Positions 45,489 to 54,959 of a stretch of 64,000 bases of DNA are shown in pieces. The DNA lies in assembly GCA_017510245.1 (NCBI GenBank), contig JAFWNQ010000025.1, positions 39,042 through 103,041 of the forward strand. Direction: 5' to 3'. This DNA comes from Clostridia bacterium (GTDB lineage: Bacteria; Bacillota; Clostridia; TANB77; CAG-508). The notes beneath the pieces were generated by a model that made no database searches, had not been told where the DNA came from, and was given only the letters and a program-made list of their open reading frames with translations. How positions within the stretch are numbered: the stretch's first letter is position 1; the number at the start of each line of letters is the position of its first letter. The position numbers and the translations under genes are program-made.

Positions 45489-47378
45489 ATGAAAGTTTTT
45501 AATAAAGATATAAAAAAACATCAGATTATTATTTTAATAGCAATTATTTCTTTTGTAATTGAATTAGTATTATTAGGATACTACTCTATTATTGATAAAT
45601 TGTTTATTAGCAGACATTTAATTGGAAATACAACAACTATAATAGAGAAAGAAGCTTTGAATTTTATAGATGAACCAGATGAATGGGGATATAAGTACAT
45701 AGAATATGAAAATGAAATTGAAAATGTGTATAACATAGAACTCATTATGAAAGAAACTAATAACGATGCCTATATTAGAGTTCTATACGAAGATACAGCA
45801 GAAGTGATGAAGAAGTCTGATAAGGAGCAAAGAGTTTTTAAAGCATATTTTAATGGAAAAACATTAAAAAACTTCAAAATTGCATATTATCAAGACGAAA
45901 TATTACCAGGAAACATTGAAGAAATAAAGATTAATGATAATATAGATTATAATGTATCACCAAGATTTTCTATTGTTAGAGTTTTGGCTGTTTTTATTGC
46001 TATATGCATGATTTATGGAATGATATTAGTAATAAAAAATATAGAGAAAAAAGAAGTAATAATAAAAAAAGAAAACTTGTTTTTAATACTTGGCGCTATA
46101 ACTGGAATTTCTATGTGTTTTGCTAATGTTGTATTAAGTAAATATGATGAACATGCACACTTTTGGAGGGCATATGAAATATCTGATGGAACAATTGTAT
46201 CAGGTCATAGTGAAGGACTTCCGACAAGTATATTTGATTTAGTAATAAATGACGAAGGTATTTATGAGATTGAAGATAATGCATCTTATAAAGATCAGAG
46301 AGAAGACTTTAATATACAATTAAATCCAGAAGAATTGACATATAGGCTTGTAGGAGCATCAGGAGGAGTTTCTCCTATTAGTTATATGCCACAGATTATT
46401 GGAATAACAATAGCTAGAATACTAAAGTTAAACCCAACTATAATTGTATTTGCGGGAAGAATAGCTAATTTATTATACTATATATTACTAATATACTTGG
46501 CTATTAAGATTTTACCAAAGGAAAAATGGAAAAACATATTATTAATTGTTTCATTGCTTCCAATGTCGATAAATTTAGCAGCTTCTCTTTCTCCAGATTC
46601 AGTTATTATTAGTACAACTATATTAGCAATAGCATATTTGCTTAAAATCAAGTTTCGAGAAAATAAAGTTAGAATTAAAGATACAATTATAATTGGAATA
46701 TTATTTATGATTCCTTTTATGTGTAAAATAGTATACTTACCTTTATCTCTATTATTTATGATGATACCTAAAGAGTTGTTTAAAAGTAATAAACAAAAAT
46801 GGTTATACTTCGGTATTGTAATAGCAATAGAATTTGCTTTCTGGTTTTTATGGCATCTAGTACCAGCTCCTAATGCAGAAGTAATAGTTAGAACAAATCC
46901 TATTGAACAACTATATTTTACTTTATCTGATCCTATAAGAGATTTAGGAACACTAGGAAACACTATATGGTATAACACAGAAGGATATATTGAAACAATG
47001 ATTGGCGGATGGAATACACCACATAGTATAATAGCTATATTTACAATAATATTATTACTATTTACTTTTGAAGATACTGAAAAAAATAAATCAATTAAGT
47101 TTTCAAAAAGTGAAAGATTATTTATGACTTTTATATGCTTATCAATAATGTTACTGATTTATGCAGGTCTATATGTGACATGGACAAAAGCACAGTCAAC
47201 TATTGCTGATGGAATACAGGGAAGATATTTTTTACCAATTTTATTTATGATTATGCTTATATTTGATAATAATAAAATTAAATTTAAATTTAAGAATCTA
47301 GACTTAAAACTATTAACTATTATAATTATTTTATATGTACCTATCATTGTTAACACAGTACAGTATTTTAATAAATAA
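45489..47378 (+). CDS. DUF2142-family polytopic membrane protein
   Basis: 629 aa, about twelve spans. KYDEHAHFWRAYEISDGTIV in the first large external loop is the signature region of DUF2142 and is like the acidic loop of GT-C transferases; SYMPQIIGITIARILKLNPT and SLSPDSVIISTTILAIAYLL follow. DUF2142 proteins sit in rhamnan, capsule and wall-polysaccharide loci of Firmicutes and are suspected membrane glycosyltransferases. First gene after the 45414 promoter. Confidence 0.82.
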   Translation: MKVFNKDIKKHQIIILIAIISFVIELVLLGYYSIIDKLFISRHLIGNTTTIIEKEALNFIDEPDEWGYKYIEYENEIENVYNIELIMKETNNDAYIRVLYEDTAEVMKKSDKEQRVFKAYFNGKTLKNFKIAYYQDEILPGNIEEIKINDNIDYNVSPRFSIVRVLAVFIAICMIYGMILVIKNIEKKEVIIKKENLFLILGAITGISMCFANVVLSKYDEHAHFWRAYEISDGTIVSGHSEGLPTSIFDLVINDEGIYEIEDNASYKDQREDFNIQLNPEELTYRLVGASGGVSPISYMPQIIGITIARILKLNPTIIVFAGRIANLLYYILLIYLAIKILPKEKWKNILLIVSLLPMSINLAASLSPDSVIISTTILAIAYLLKIKFRENKVRIKDTIIIGILFMIPFMCKIVYLPLSLLFMMIPKELFKSNKQKWLYFGIVIAIEFAFWFLWHLVPAPNAEVIVRTNPIEQLYFTLSDPIRDLGTLGNTIWYNTEGYIETMIGGWNTPHSIIAIFTIILLLFTFEDTEKNKSIKFSKSERLFMTFICLSIMLLIYAGLYVTWTKAQSTIADGIQGRYFLPILFMIMLIFDNNKIKFKFKNLDLKLLTIIIILYVPIIVNTVQYFNK

Positions 47379-47391
47379 AGAAAGGAACAAA

Positions 47392-48060
47392 ATGAAAGTT
47401 TTAATAATTATTCCAGCATACAATGAAGCACTTAATATTAAGAAAACAGTAAAAGATGTAACAAATAATACAAAATACGATTATATTGTTATAAATGATT
47501 GCTCAAAAGATAACACGAAAGAAGTGTGTGAAAAAAATAATTTCAACTACATTTCCTTACCTGTAAACTATGGATTAACTAGTGCAATAAATATTGGTAT
47601 GAAGTATGCATATAATAATGGCTATGATGTTGCTATACAGTTTGATGGCGATGGACAACATGATGCAAAATACTTAAAGAATTTAGTAAAAACAATTGAG
47701 AATGGACAAGCTGATGTTGCTATTGGTTCAAGATTTGCAGAACAAAGAAAACCATTTTCAATGAGGATGATTGGAAGTACTTTAATATCAATGTGCATAT
47801 TTTTAAGAACAGGAAAAAGATTAAAAGACACTACATCAGGAATGAGAGCATATAAGAGAGAAATAATAAAAGAATTTCTTGATAATCCTACACTAACACC
47901 AGAGCCAGATACAATGGTTTATCTTTTGAGAAAAAAATATAAAATAAAAGAAGTTCAAGTTGAGATGAGGGAAAGAGAATTTGGAGAAAGCTACTTAAAT
48001 CCAATAAAATCAATTGAATACATGTGTAATATGATTTTTTCTATTATTTTTATGAGATAG
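47392..48060 (+). CDS. DPM1-like GT2 glycosyltransferase
   Basis: 222 aa. VLIIIPAYNEALNIKKTVKD, YIVINDCSKDNTKEV, LPVNYGLTSAINIGMKYAYN, FDGDGQHD and a KDTTSGMRAYKREI segment are typical of polyprenyl-phosphate mannose/glucose synthases without the C-terminal membrane domain. The ATG at 47392 is preferred (aaaggaac upstream) over an in-frame start inside the previous gene. The next gene (DUF2304) often supplies the membrane partner of such enzymes. Confidence 0.88.
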   Translation: MKVLIIIPAYNEALNIKKTVKDVTNNTKYDYIVINDCSKDNTKEVCEKNNFNYISLPVNYGLTSAINIGMKYAYNNGYDVAIQFDGDGQHDAKYLKNLVKTIENGQADVAIGSRFAEQRKPFSMRMIGSTLISMCIFLRTGKRLKDTTSGMRAYKREIIKEFLDNPTLTPEPDTMVYLLRKKYKIKEVQVEMREREFGESYLNPIKSIEYMCNMIFSIIFMR

Positions 48061-48087
48061 AATATAATAATATAAAAGGAGAATAAA

Positions 48088-48435
48088 ATGAGCATTACAT
48101 TAAGAATTGTTTTAATAATTTGTTCAGTATTATCATTTATACTATGCATTGTGAAAGTTAAACAATCAAAAATGCAAGTTACAGATTCAGTAATCTGGAT
48201 GATTGGAACAATAGTTTTAGTATTAATGAGTATATTCAATAAAGCAGTTGAATGGATAGCTATGAAATTAGGATTTATTGCGCCAGTAAACTTCGTGTTT
48301 TTAATAATAATTGCTTTTTTACTTATCCAAGGATTCTTGGCTGACATTAGGATATCAATATTGAATAATAAGGTAAAAGATTTAAACCATTATATTGCTT
48401 TAGAAGAATATGATAAAAATAGGAAGAAGAAATAG
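48088..48435 (+). CDS. DUF2304 small membrane protein
   Basis: 115 aa with three hydrophobic spans; TDSVIWMIGTIVLVLMSIFN and the charged coiled tail (SILNNKVKDLNHYIALEEYD) are family hallmarks. DUF2304 proteins are encoded next to DPM1-like transferases, as here, and are thought to act with them in handling lipid-linked sugars. Confidence 0.82.
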   Translation: MSITLRIVLIICSVLSFILCIVKVKQSKMQVTDSVIWMIGTIVLVLMSIFNKAVEWIAMKLGFIAPVNFVFLIIIAFLLIQGFLADIRISILNNKVKDLNHYIALEEYDKNRKKK

Positions 48436-48465
48436 AAGGTATTATTTGAAAGGAATGCTGTTGAA

Positions 48466-49509
48466 ATGAAAAAAAGAAAGTATAAGCTATCAATTGTTGT
48501 GGCAGTTTATAATTTGGAAGATTATTTGCCACGATGTTTAGATGCACTTGTCAATCAAACATTGAAGGATATAGAAATATTGTGTGTAGATGATGGATCT
48601 ACGGATTCTGCACCAGAGATTGTAGATGACTATGCCAAAAGATATCCTGAACTTGTTAAGGCATTCCATAAAGAAAATGGAGGAGAGTTTACAACAAGAA
48701 ATTATGGATTAGAGAGAGCAACTGGTGAGTACGTTACATTTGTAGATACAGATGATTATGTTGAAAGCACTTGGGCAGAAAAATTGTATAATGCAGCTAG
48801 CGAAAATGATGCGGATTTAGCTGTTTGTGCTTTTGAAAGAATTGATACAAAAACAAATAAAGTAGTTGCAACTAATATGACTCAATATGGAAATAGTGTT
48901 AAGGAAATATCAAAAGATGACGATTTTGAAGTGTTTATTAATCCTGCACCTTGGAATAAAATATACAAACTAGATAAAGTTAAAGATTTAAGATTCCTTA
49001 ATTTTAGGGGATTTAATGATATGATATTCTTAACCAGTAGCTTTTCTAAAATAAAAAGAATAGCATTTGTACCAGATGTACTTTATCATTACTATCTTAG
49101 ATATGACTCTCAGATACATTCAGTTAATAAAAAAGATGTCGAGAATTTCAAAAAATATTTGCTTGATTTGAAAGAGTTATATATTAAAGAAAATAAGTAT
49201 GATGAAATGAAATATATGTTAGACTTAATGGTATTTATTCATTTAGGTACATCTGTAATGTATAGGGCTTCATATGACAAGTCTATTAATATTAAAAAGA
49301 TGATTAAAGAAACAATAGAATATATGGATAAGAATTTTTCAACATGGAGAAAATCACCATATTTGAAATTTGGCTTTTCACTAAAAAAAGGATTTAAACA
49401 TATTGGATTATGGGGGATTTCTAAATTGTATAAATGGAATATGCCAATGGTATACATAAGAACATATAGGTTTTTGATAGATAAATTAAAGATTGATATA
49501 AAATGGTAG
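48466..49509 (+). CDS. GT2-family glycosyltransferase
   Basis: 347 aa. LSIVVAVYNLEDYLPRCLDA, ILCVDDGSTDSAPEIV, NGGEFTTRNYGLERATGEYV and VDTDDYVE are GT-A motifs. The C-terminal region (YKWNMPMVYIRTYRFLIDKL) is basic and aromatic, fitting membrane association. ATG at 48466 with gaaagga upstream. Resembles rhamnan-type transferases in size and layout, but specificity is not readable. Confidence 0.86.
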   Translation: MKKRKYKLSIVVAVYNLEDYLPRCLDALVNQTLKDIEILCVDDGSTDSAPEIVDDYAKRYPELVKAFHKENGGEFTTRNYGLERATGEYVTFVDTDDYVESTWAEKLYNAASENDADLAVCAFERIDTKTNKVVATNMTQYGNSVKEISKDDDFEVFINPAPWNKIYKLDKVKDLRFLNFRGFNDMIFLTSSFSKIKRIAFVPDVLYHYYLRYDSQIHSVNKKDVENFKKYLLDLKELYIKENKYDEMKYMLDLMVFIHLGTSVMYRASYDKSINIKKMIKETIEYMDKNFSTWRKSPYLKFGFSLKKGFKHIGLWGISKLYKWNMPMVYIRTYRFLIDKLKIDIKW

Positions 49510-49519
49510 GGAAGAAGTA

Positions 49520-50773
49520 ATGGAAAAAGACTTACAGTTTAAAAGAAACTTCATATGGAATAGTTTGGGAACAGGAATAAATGCTTTTAGTTCATTATTT
49601 TTGCTGATTATAGTCACAAGAATAAATGGAATCAATGAAGCGGGAATATATACAATAGCATTTTCAACAGCATGTATATTATATGTTATTGGAGTTTATG
49701 CGGGGAGAATCTTTCAAGTAACAGAAACAAATAAAGAATTTACAGACAATGAGTTTATTATTAATAGAGTATTAACGGTTATTGTAATGATGATTTGTAC
49801 TTTTGGATTTGTTACAATTAGACATTACGATTTTTATAAATCTTTAATCTTTATATTGCTTGCTGCATATAAATCACTTGAAGCTTTCTCAGAAGTTATA
49901 TATGGAATAATGCAAAAAAAAGAACTATTATACAAAGTTGGGCAATCATTTTTTATTAAAGCAACATTGATGATTATCATATTTTTTATTATAGATTTAT
50001 TAACTAAAAATCTAATTATTGCATGTAGTTCAATGATAGTTGTTTGGCTTGTAGTTATTTGTACATATGATTTTTTTACAATAAAAGATAGTATTAACTT
50101 TAAAAAAGGAATAAAATGGAAAAATGTTTTTGCCATTTTTAAAAACGGTTTTTTTGTTTTTTCAATTACTTTTTTAGGATTATATGTAATGAATGCGCCT
50201 AAGTATTCTATAGATAGTTTAATGACAAATGATATGCAAACTATTTTTGGAATAATTGTTATGCCTGCATCAGTGATAAGTTTATTTGGACAATTCTTGA
50301 TACATCCTTATTTAAATAAATTAGTTAACTTATATAGTGAAAATGAATATAAAGAACTTAAAGCTTTAGAGAGAAAAATAATAATATATATAATAGCTTT
50401 TGGCATTATTTCTTCACTATTGGCTTATACTTTAGGAGTACCTGTGTTACAATTAGTATATGGAGTTGATCTACGTGGATACAGCATAATGCTTACAGTT
50501 ATTATTATTGCATCAACTTTGTATAATATTGGATTGATTTATTCTAATATACTTACTACTATGAGACATACATTCATACAGTTTATTATTTATATAGTTA
50601 CTTCTATTATTGCGATAATAACTTCTCAGATGTTTGTTAAAAATGAGCGAATACAAGGAGCTACAACAGCATATTTTACAATTATGTTTTTCTTATTTGT
50701 GTTTTATACAGTTGCAGAAAGAATAATAATTAAAATTGAAAGAAAAAAGTATGAGCCTATAGAAAGGAATTAG
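49520..50773 (+). CDS. Wzx-like polysaccharide flippase (MOP superfamily)
   Basis: 417 aa, 12 hydrophobic spans. The N-terminus FIWNSLGTGINAFSSLFLLI and the NAPKYSIDSLMTNDMQTIFG helix pair are characteristic of PST/Wzx transporters. It would flip a polyprenyl-linked oligosaccharide made by the neighbouring GTs. Starts 11 bp after the preceding gene. Confidence 0.86.
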   Translation: MEKDLQFKRNFIWNSLGTGINAFSSLFLLIIVTRINGINEAGIYTIAFSTACILYVIGVYAGRIFQVTETNKEFTDNEFIINRVLTVIVMMICTFGFVTIRHYDFYKSLIFILLAAYKSLEAFSEVIYGIMQKKELLYKVGQSFFIKATLMIIIFFIIDLLTKNLIIACSSMIVVWLVVICTYDFFTIKDSINFKKGIKWKNVFAIFKNGFFVFSITFLGLYVMNAPKYSIDSLMTNDMQTIFGIIVMPASVISLFGQFLIHPYLNKLVNLYSENEYKELKALERKIIIYIIAFGIISSLLAYTLGVPVLQLVYGVDLRGYSIMLTVIIIASTLYNIGLIYSNILTTMRHTFIQFIIYIVTSIIAIITSQMFVKNERIQGATTAYFTIMFFLFVFYTVAERIIIKIERKKYEPIERN

Positions 50774-50780
50774 ATTAGAA

Positions 50781-51770
50781 ATGAAAAGTGATTTAAAAAT
50801 TTCTGTGATTATTCCAGTTTATAATAGTGAACAATATATCAAAAAATGCATTGAAAGTATTTTAAAGCAGACATATACAAATTACGAGATTATCATAATT
50901 AATGATGGTTCAAAAGATAAGTCAAAAGAAGTTATAGAAGAATTAAAAAAAGAAAATTCAGATAAGATAATTCACATAGAGCAGAAAAATATGGGAGTTG
51001 CAAAAACAAGAAATAAAGGAATAAAAAAATCAACAGGAGATTACATTGCTTTCATAGATAATGATGATTTTATAGATGAAGATTATCTTGAAAAATTAAT
51101 TGAAGGTTCTGATAATGGAAAAAATGATATTGTTCTTTGTGGATATAGAAGGCCAGATGAAAATGGTAGAATAATAAAAAGTTTGGAAGCAAACAATTCA
51201 GATTGGACAAAATTTTTAATTACAGCACCTTGGGCAAAAATATATAAGAAAAAATTCTTAATAGATAATGATTTAGAATTTCTTGATAATAATATAGGTG
51301 AGGATGTTTATTTAAATTTGCAAGCCTATTTACTTACTGATAAATTAAAATCAATTGATTATATTGGATATAATTGGTTTTTTAATACTAAAAGTGTATC
51401 AAACTCTTCCCAAAAAGACTTTGATAAAATAAATGTGAATAAATTATTAAACGAAAGTATTAATTCACTAATAAAGAGAAATCTAATTAAAGATAATTAT
51501 GAATATCTCGAATTATTTTTTTATAGATATATTTTGTGGTTTCTTCTTTTTTCATGTAAAAAACACAAGTATAATGAAATTAGTAAAAAATATGATGAAT
51601 TATTTACATGGTTACAAAAATACTTTCCAAATTATAAAAAAAATAAACTTATTGGAATTAATAAACCTAAAGGTGATTCAAAATCATATCAGTTACTATA
51701 TTTAGGATTTATGACTTTACATAAAATGAAACTTGGAAAATTCGCTATATATTTATACGGAAAAAACTAA
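50781..51770 (+). CDS. GT2-family glycosyltransferase
   Basis: 329 aa. ISVIIPVYNSEQYIKKCIES, IIINDGSKDKSKEV, NMGVAKTRNKGIKKSTGDYI and IDNDDFID identify the GT-A domain. Last gene of the second glycan locus; a strong terminator follows at 51822. Confidence 0.86.
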   Translation: MKSDLKISVIIPVYNSEQYIKKCIESILKQTYTNYEIIIINDGSKDKSKEVIEELKKENSDKIIHIEQKNMGVAKTRNKGIKKSTGDYIAFIDNDDFIDEDYLEKLIEGSDNGKNDIVLCGYRRPDENGRIIKSLEANNSDWTKFLITAPWAKIYKKKFLIDNDLEFLDNNIGEDVYLNLQAYLLTDKLKSIDYIGYNWFFNTKSVSNSSQKDFDKINVNKLLNESINSLIKRNLIKDNYEYLELFFYRYILWFLLFSCKKHKYNEISKKYDELFTWLQKYFPNYKKNKLIGINKPKGDSKSYQLLYLGFMTLHKMKLGKFAIYLYGKN

Positions 51771-51821
51771 AGTGAATATTTCATATTACGAATATTAAAT
51801 TATTATTACTTTTTTGTTACA

Positions 51822-51845
51822 AAACTGCTGAAAAGCAGTTTTTTT
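51822..51845 (+). terminator. Rho-independent terminator
   Basis: AAACTGCT, GAAA tetraloop, AGCAGTTT, then Ts. Ends the second glycan locus; its T-run leads directly into the next promoter. Confidence 0.88.
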
Positions 51846-51846
51846 A

Positions 51847-51875
51847 TTGATATAGATTAAAGTTAATGTTATAAT
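51847..51875 (+). promoter_or_regulatory. Promoter of the glucosaminidase gene
   Basis: TTGATA (51847-51852), 17-bp spacer, TATAAT (51870-51875). Transcription near 51882 excludes the TTG at 51880 as start of the next gene. Confidence 0.7.
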
Positions 51876-51918
51876 ATTTTTGATTATGAAAATAATAATC
51901 GAAAGAGGTAAAAAAGAA

Positions 51919-54114
51919 ATGAGGAAATTAATAAGTAAGATTTTATTAATATTTATTATCTTAACTTTATTATGTGCAACTGCTGTGCCGATTACAAAGT
52001 CTTATGGGGCATCTTATAATCAAAAAACAATAGATGCAAACAGCAGTAATAAAAATGGAATAGAAGCATTTCCAAATAGTTATAAAGTGCTACTAAATAG
52101 ACTGGTAAGTAATACAGGACACACTAACTGGAAATTTAAAGCTTTTTATACAGATATTGATTGGAATGAACTTGTTAGTAATGAAACAGACCACTTGCAC
52201 AACACTATATATTTAGGCCATCCAGCATCTTGGTATGATTCATGTTGGAAACAAGGTGATATGAATTATTATTGTGCATCAAAGGAAATAACCAGCTATT
52301 ATATGGATCCACGTAATTTCCTTACAGAAATATCAATATTTCAGTTTTTAGATTTATCTTATGATTCATCAATGACACCTGCACAAATTCAAACTGCAGT
52401 TAAAGGAACATATTTAGACGCATCATATAATGGAGAAACATATGCTCAAATAATATGTGAAGCAGCAAAACAGTCTGGCGAGAGTGCGTTTAGTATTATG
52501 ACAAGAATATTCCAAGAACTTGGAAGAGGATCAAGTACTCCATATATGATTTCCGGAAGAGACTCATCATACCCAAACACATATAATTTTTATAATTACG
52601 GTGCATCTGATGGATCTGGAAATATCAGTAGAGGTTTAAAATATGCGTATAATGCAGGATGGAGAGATCCAAAAACTGCGTTAATAGAGGGTGCAAAACT
52701 AATTGCTGGAACATATACAAAAGCAGGACAAGTTAATAAATATTTATATAAATTTGACGTAGTAGGAAATACAAAATCTAATTTATATAGTCATCAGTAT
52801 ATGACTAATGTTGAAGACCCTAACAATCAAGCCAATATATTATATGGAAGATATAATAATAATAATTTTGTAGACAAATCTCTTACATTTGTTATACCTG
52901 TATTTAAGAATATGCCAGCATATGTTAAATTACCTCCTAATAGTGAAACTAATAATCTATATTATATAAGCTCAAATTTTACAGATGTGGGATTTAGAGA
53001 TGCAAATCAGAATTCAATAAAGTATAAAACTGGTGCGTGGCAAGAAGTTGGCAGACTAGCCAAAGACGCAGTTGTATCAATGAAACAAAAAGATGCAACA
53101 ACAATGTTTGGATTACCATTTTCTAAAGTGTCATATAATGGTATAGTAGGATATGTTGCTACTATGTATTTATCACCAATTAATAATACAAATGATTCTT
53201 ATTCTGTCCCTACAACTAGTACTTCTACGGGCTCAACATATACTAGACCTGTTGGAAAGCAGTATCTAGGTTCAACTAAAGATTCTAATGCTTTGATATC
53301 ATATAGTGGTCAAATCGAAGACATAGGTTGGACTAAGTGGGCAAAAGACGGTGAAACTTTAGGAACTACAGGTGAAGAAAGACGACTTGAAACAGTTAAA
53401 ATTGAATTAGGAAGTGCGTTATCAGATTTAAAACTACAATACAGAACTCATGTTGAAGATATCGGATGGATGAACTGGGTAAACAATGGTGAAGCTTCAG
53501 GAACAGTAGGACAATCAAAGAGAGTAGAAGCTATTGAAATAAAACTAAACAATTATGATAATTATGATGTAAAATATAGAGTTCATGTTCAAGATATAGG
53601 ATGGATGGATTGGAAATCAAATGGAGAAACTGCTGGAACAACAGGAAAGTCAAAGAGAATTGAAACAATAGAGATTAAGCTTGTTAGTAAGAAAAATGAA
53701 ACAACTGCAAAATCAGTAAAATATGTTACTCATGTACAAGATATGGGATGGCTAAATTGGCAAACAAATGGAAAAACATCTGGAACAACTGGATTATCTA
53801 GAAGAGTTGAAGCTATTAAAATTGAGTTGACTGGATTAAATGCAGAGCTAAAAAATGCAATTCAATATAGAACTCATGTACAGGATATAGGTTGGATGGA
53901 CTGGAAATATGATGGAGTTTTATCAGGAACAGAAGGACAATCAAAAAGAATAGAAGCTATTGAGATAAAACTAAATGAAAAAATAAAACAAAAGATAAAA
54001 TATAGGGTTCACGTACAAGATATAGGCTGGATGGACTGGAAGTCAAATGGAGAGACTGCTGGAACAACTGGACAATCAAAAAGAATTGAAGCTATAGAAA
54101 TTAAGTTAGAATAA
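51919..54114 (+). CDS. Secreted endo-beta-N-acetylglucosaminidase with SH3-like region and six ChW repeats
   Basis: 731 aa. Signal peptide (residues 1 to about 30). The glucosaminidase domain (YMDPRNFLTEISIFQFLDLS; EAAKQSGESAFSIMTRIFQE with catalytic Glu; NFYNYGASDGSGNISRGLKY) resembles LytG/Auto-type GH73. A middle SH3-like segment (VGRLAKDAVVSMKQKD...GIVGYVATMYL) is followed by six ChW repeats of about 45 aa (core HVQDIGWMDW...GETAGTTG...KRIEAIEIKL). ChW repeats are clostridial wall- or surface-binding units. ATG at 51919 fits the promoter, ribosome site and signal peptide. It cleaves wall glycan outside the cell. Confidence 0.88.
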   Translation: MRKLISKILLIFIILTLLCATAVPITKSYGASYNQKTIDANSSNKNGIEAFPNSYKVLLNRLVSNTGHTNWKFKAFYTDIDWNELVSNETDHLHNTIYLGHPASWYDSCWKQGDMNYYCASKEITSYYMDPRNFLTEISIFQFLDLSYDSSMTPAQIQTAVKGTYLDASYNGETYAQIICEAAKQSGESAFSIMTRIFQELGRGSSTPYMISGRDSSYPNTYNFYNYGASDGSGNISRGLKYAYNAGWRDPKTALIEGAKLIAGTYTKAGQVNKYLYKFDVVGNTKSNLYSHQYMTNVEDPNNQANILYGRYNNNNFVDKSLTFVIPVFKNMPAYVKLPPNSETNNLYYISSNFTDVGFRDANQNSIKYKTGAWQEVGRLAKDAVVSMKQKDATTMFGLPFSKVSYNGIVGYVATMYLSPINNTNDSYSVPTTSTSTGSTYTRPVGKQYLGSTKDSNALISYSGQIEDIGWTKWAKDGETLGTTGEERRLETVKIELGSALSDLKLQYRTHVEDIGWMNWVNNGEASGTVGQSKRVEAIEIKLNNYDNYDVKYRVHVQDIGWMDWKSNGETAGTTGKSKRIETIEIKLVSKKNETTAKSVKYVTHVQDMGWLNWQTNGKTSGTTGLSRRVEAIKIELTGLNAELKNAIQYRTHVQDIGWMDWKYDGVLSGTEGQSKRIEAIEIKLNEKIKQKIKYRVHVQDIGWMDWKSNGETAGTTGQSKRIEAIEIKLE
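53302..54111 (+). repeat. Six in-frame ChW repeats of the glucosaminidase
   Basis: Units of about 130-140 bp. The third (from about 53572) and sixth (from about 53995) are almost identical at DNA level over roughly 100 bp, so recombination could change repeat number. Confidence 0.8.
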
Positions 54115-54130
54115 TGCTTTGGGAGGATAC

Positions 54131-54802
54131 ATGAAAACAAAAACGATTATTTTAAAACATATTATACTAATAAGTACAATTATTCTGTTGCTATCCTGCA
54201 TCGTTATATCAAATTCATATGGAGCTTCAAATGATACTAGAATAAAGAAAATTGAGGTAACACCTTGCATAGACAGTATTCAACAAGATTCTGAAAATAG
54301 TAGTATTTATAGAGTTACGGTAAATAATAGTGTTACTTCAGTTAATGTAAATGTTGAACCTAATGATTCGAATGCTAAGGTTGATATTAGAGGAAATTCT
54401 GTACTAGATGTTGGAACTAATAGAATTGATATTACTGTTACAGCACAAGATGGAACATCAACTTCTTATGTAATATATGCAAGAAGATTGTCAAAGGAAA
54501 TTGCTGAAACTCAAATTACACCAAATGTTCAAACAGAAGAAAAGAAGTTTGAAAAGCCAACTGATAGTGGAATTCAACCGGCAGACACTAATACTGTTGA
54601 AGCTAATAAAAGTGAATCAGAGAATAAAATAGAAAATAATGATACTTTAACAGAAGAAAATACTTCAGCTGAAGAAATAGAGAGTGAAACAGCTACATGG
54701 GAAAATGGTGAAATTGATAAAACAACAAGAATTCTGATTATTATTACTATAGTCATTGCAATTATTTTACTATTTATTGTTCTTTCTGGAAAAAAGAAAT
54801 AG
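54131..54802 (+). CDS. Cadherin-like (PF12733-type) surface protein with C-terminal anchor
   Basis: 223 aa. Signal peptide (residues 1 to about 30), then a cadherin-like beta-sandwich (IKKIEVTPC...YRVTVNNSVTSVNVNVEPND... to TSYVIYARRL), an acidic Glu/Asn/Thr-rich spacer and a C-terminal membrane helix (ILIIITIVIAIILLFIVLSG) with a KKK stop. No LPXTG. GGGAGGA 5 nt before the ATG at 54131. It directly follows the glucosaminidase gene, so it may be a partner or anchor for it. Confidence 0.75.
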   Translation: MKTKTIILKHIILISTIILLLSCIVISNSYGASNDTRIKKIEVTPCIDSIQQDSENSSIYRVTVNNSVTSVNVNVEPNDSNAKVDIRGNSVLDVGTNRIDITVTAQDGTSTSYVIYARRLSKEIAETQITPNVQTEEKKFEKPTDSGIQPADTNTVEANKSESENKIENNDTLTEENTSAEEIESETATWENGEIDKTTRILIIITIVIAIILLFIVLSGKKK

Positions 54803-54808
54803 CATATA

Positions 54809-54835
54809 GGACGGCTGACTATTGGCTGTCCTTTT
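54809..54835 (+). terminator. Rho-independent terminator
   Basis: GGACGGC (54809-54815), 9-nt loop, GCTGTCC (54825-54831), then TTTT. Confidence 0.75.
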
Positions 54836-54880
54836 ATTTTCAATATAAAACAATTATAAAAAATCAATAATAATAATTTA

Positions 54881-54908
54881 AAAGTACAAGTTTTTCTTGT
54901 ACTTTTTT
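54881..54908 (+). terminator. Second hairpin with T-run upstream of rmlD
   Basis: AAAGTACAAG, TTTTT loop, CTTGTACTTT and a T-run. Its 3' arm overlaps the -35 box of the rml promoter. Confidence 0.65.
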
Positions 54909-54925
54909 ATAATTAGTGGTATGAT
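54897..54925 (+). promoter_or_regulatory. Promoter of the rml operon
   Basis: TTGTAC (54897-54902), 17-bp spacer, TATGAT (54920-54925), about 30 nt before rmlD. Confidence 0.6.
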
Positions 54926-54959
54926 TAGTGCATAAAAAATAAATAGCTAAGGAGTTTTT

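Noticed and set aside
46478..46978. 166-codon minus-strand frame inside the DUF2142 gene
   Set aside because: The + strand frame has family motifs and membrane pattern; the opposite frame has no start signals.
51499..51705. 68-codon + strand frame inside the last GT2 gene
   Set aside because: Out-of-frame shadow with no ribosome site of its own.
51880..51918. TTG or upstream ATG start for the glucosaminidase
   Set aside because: The TTG lies at or before the transcription start, and only the ATG at 51919 gives a proper signal peptide and ribosome site.
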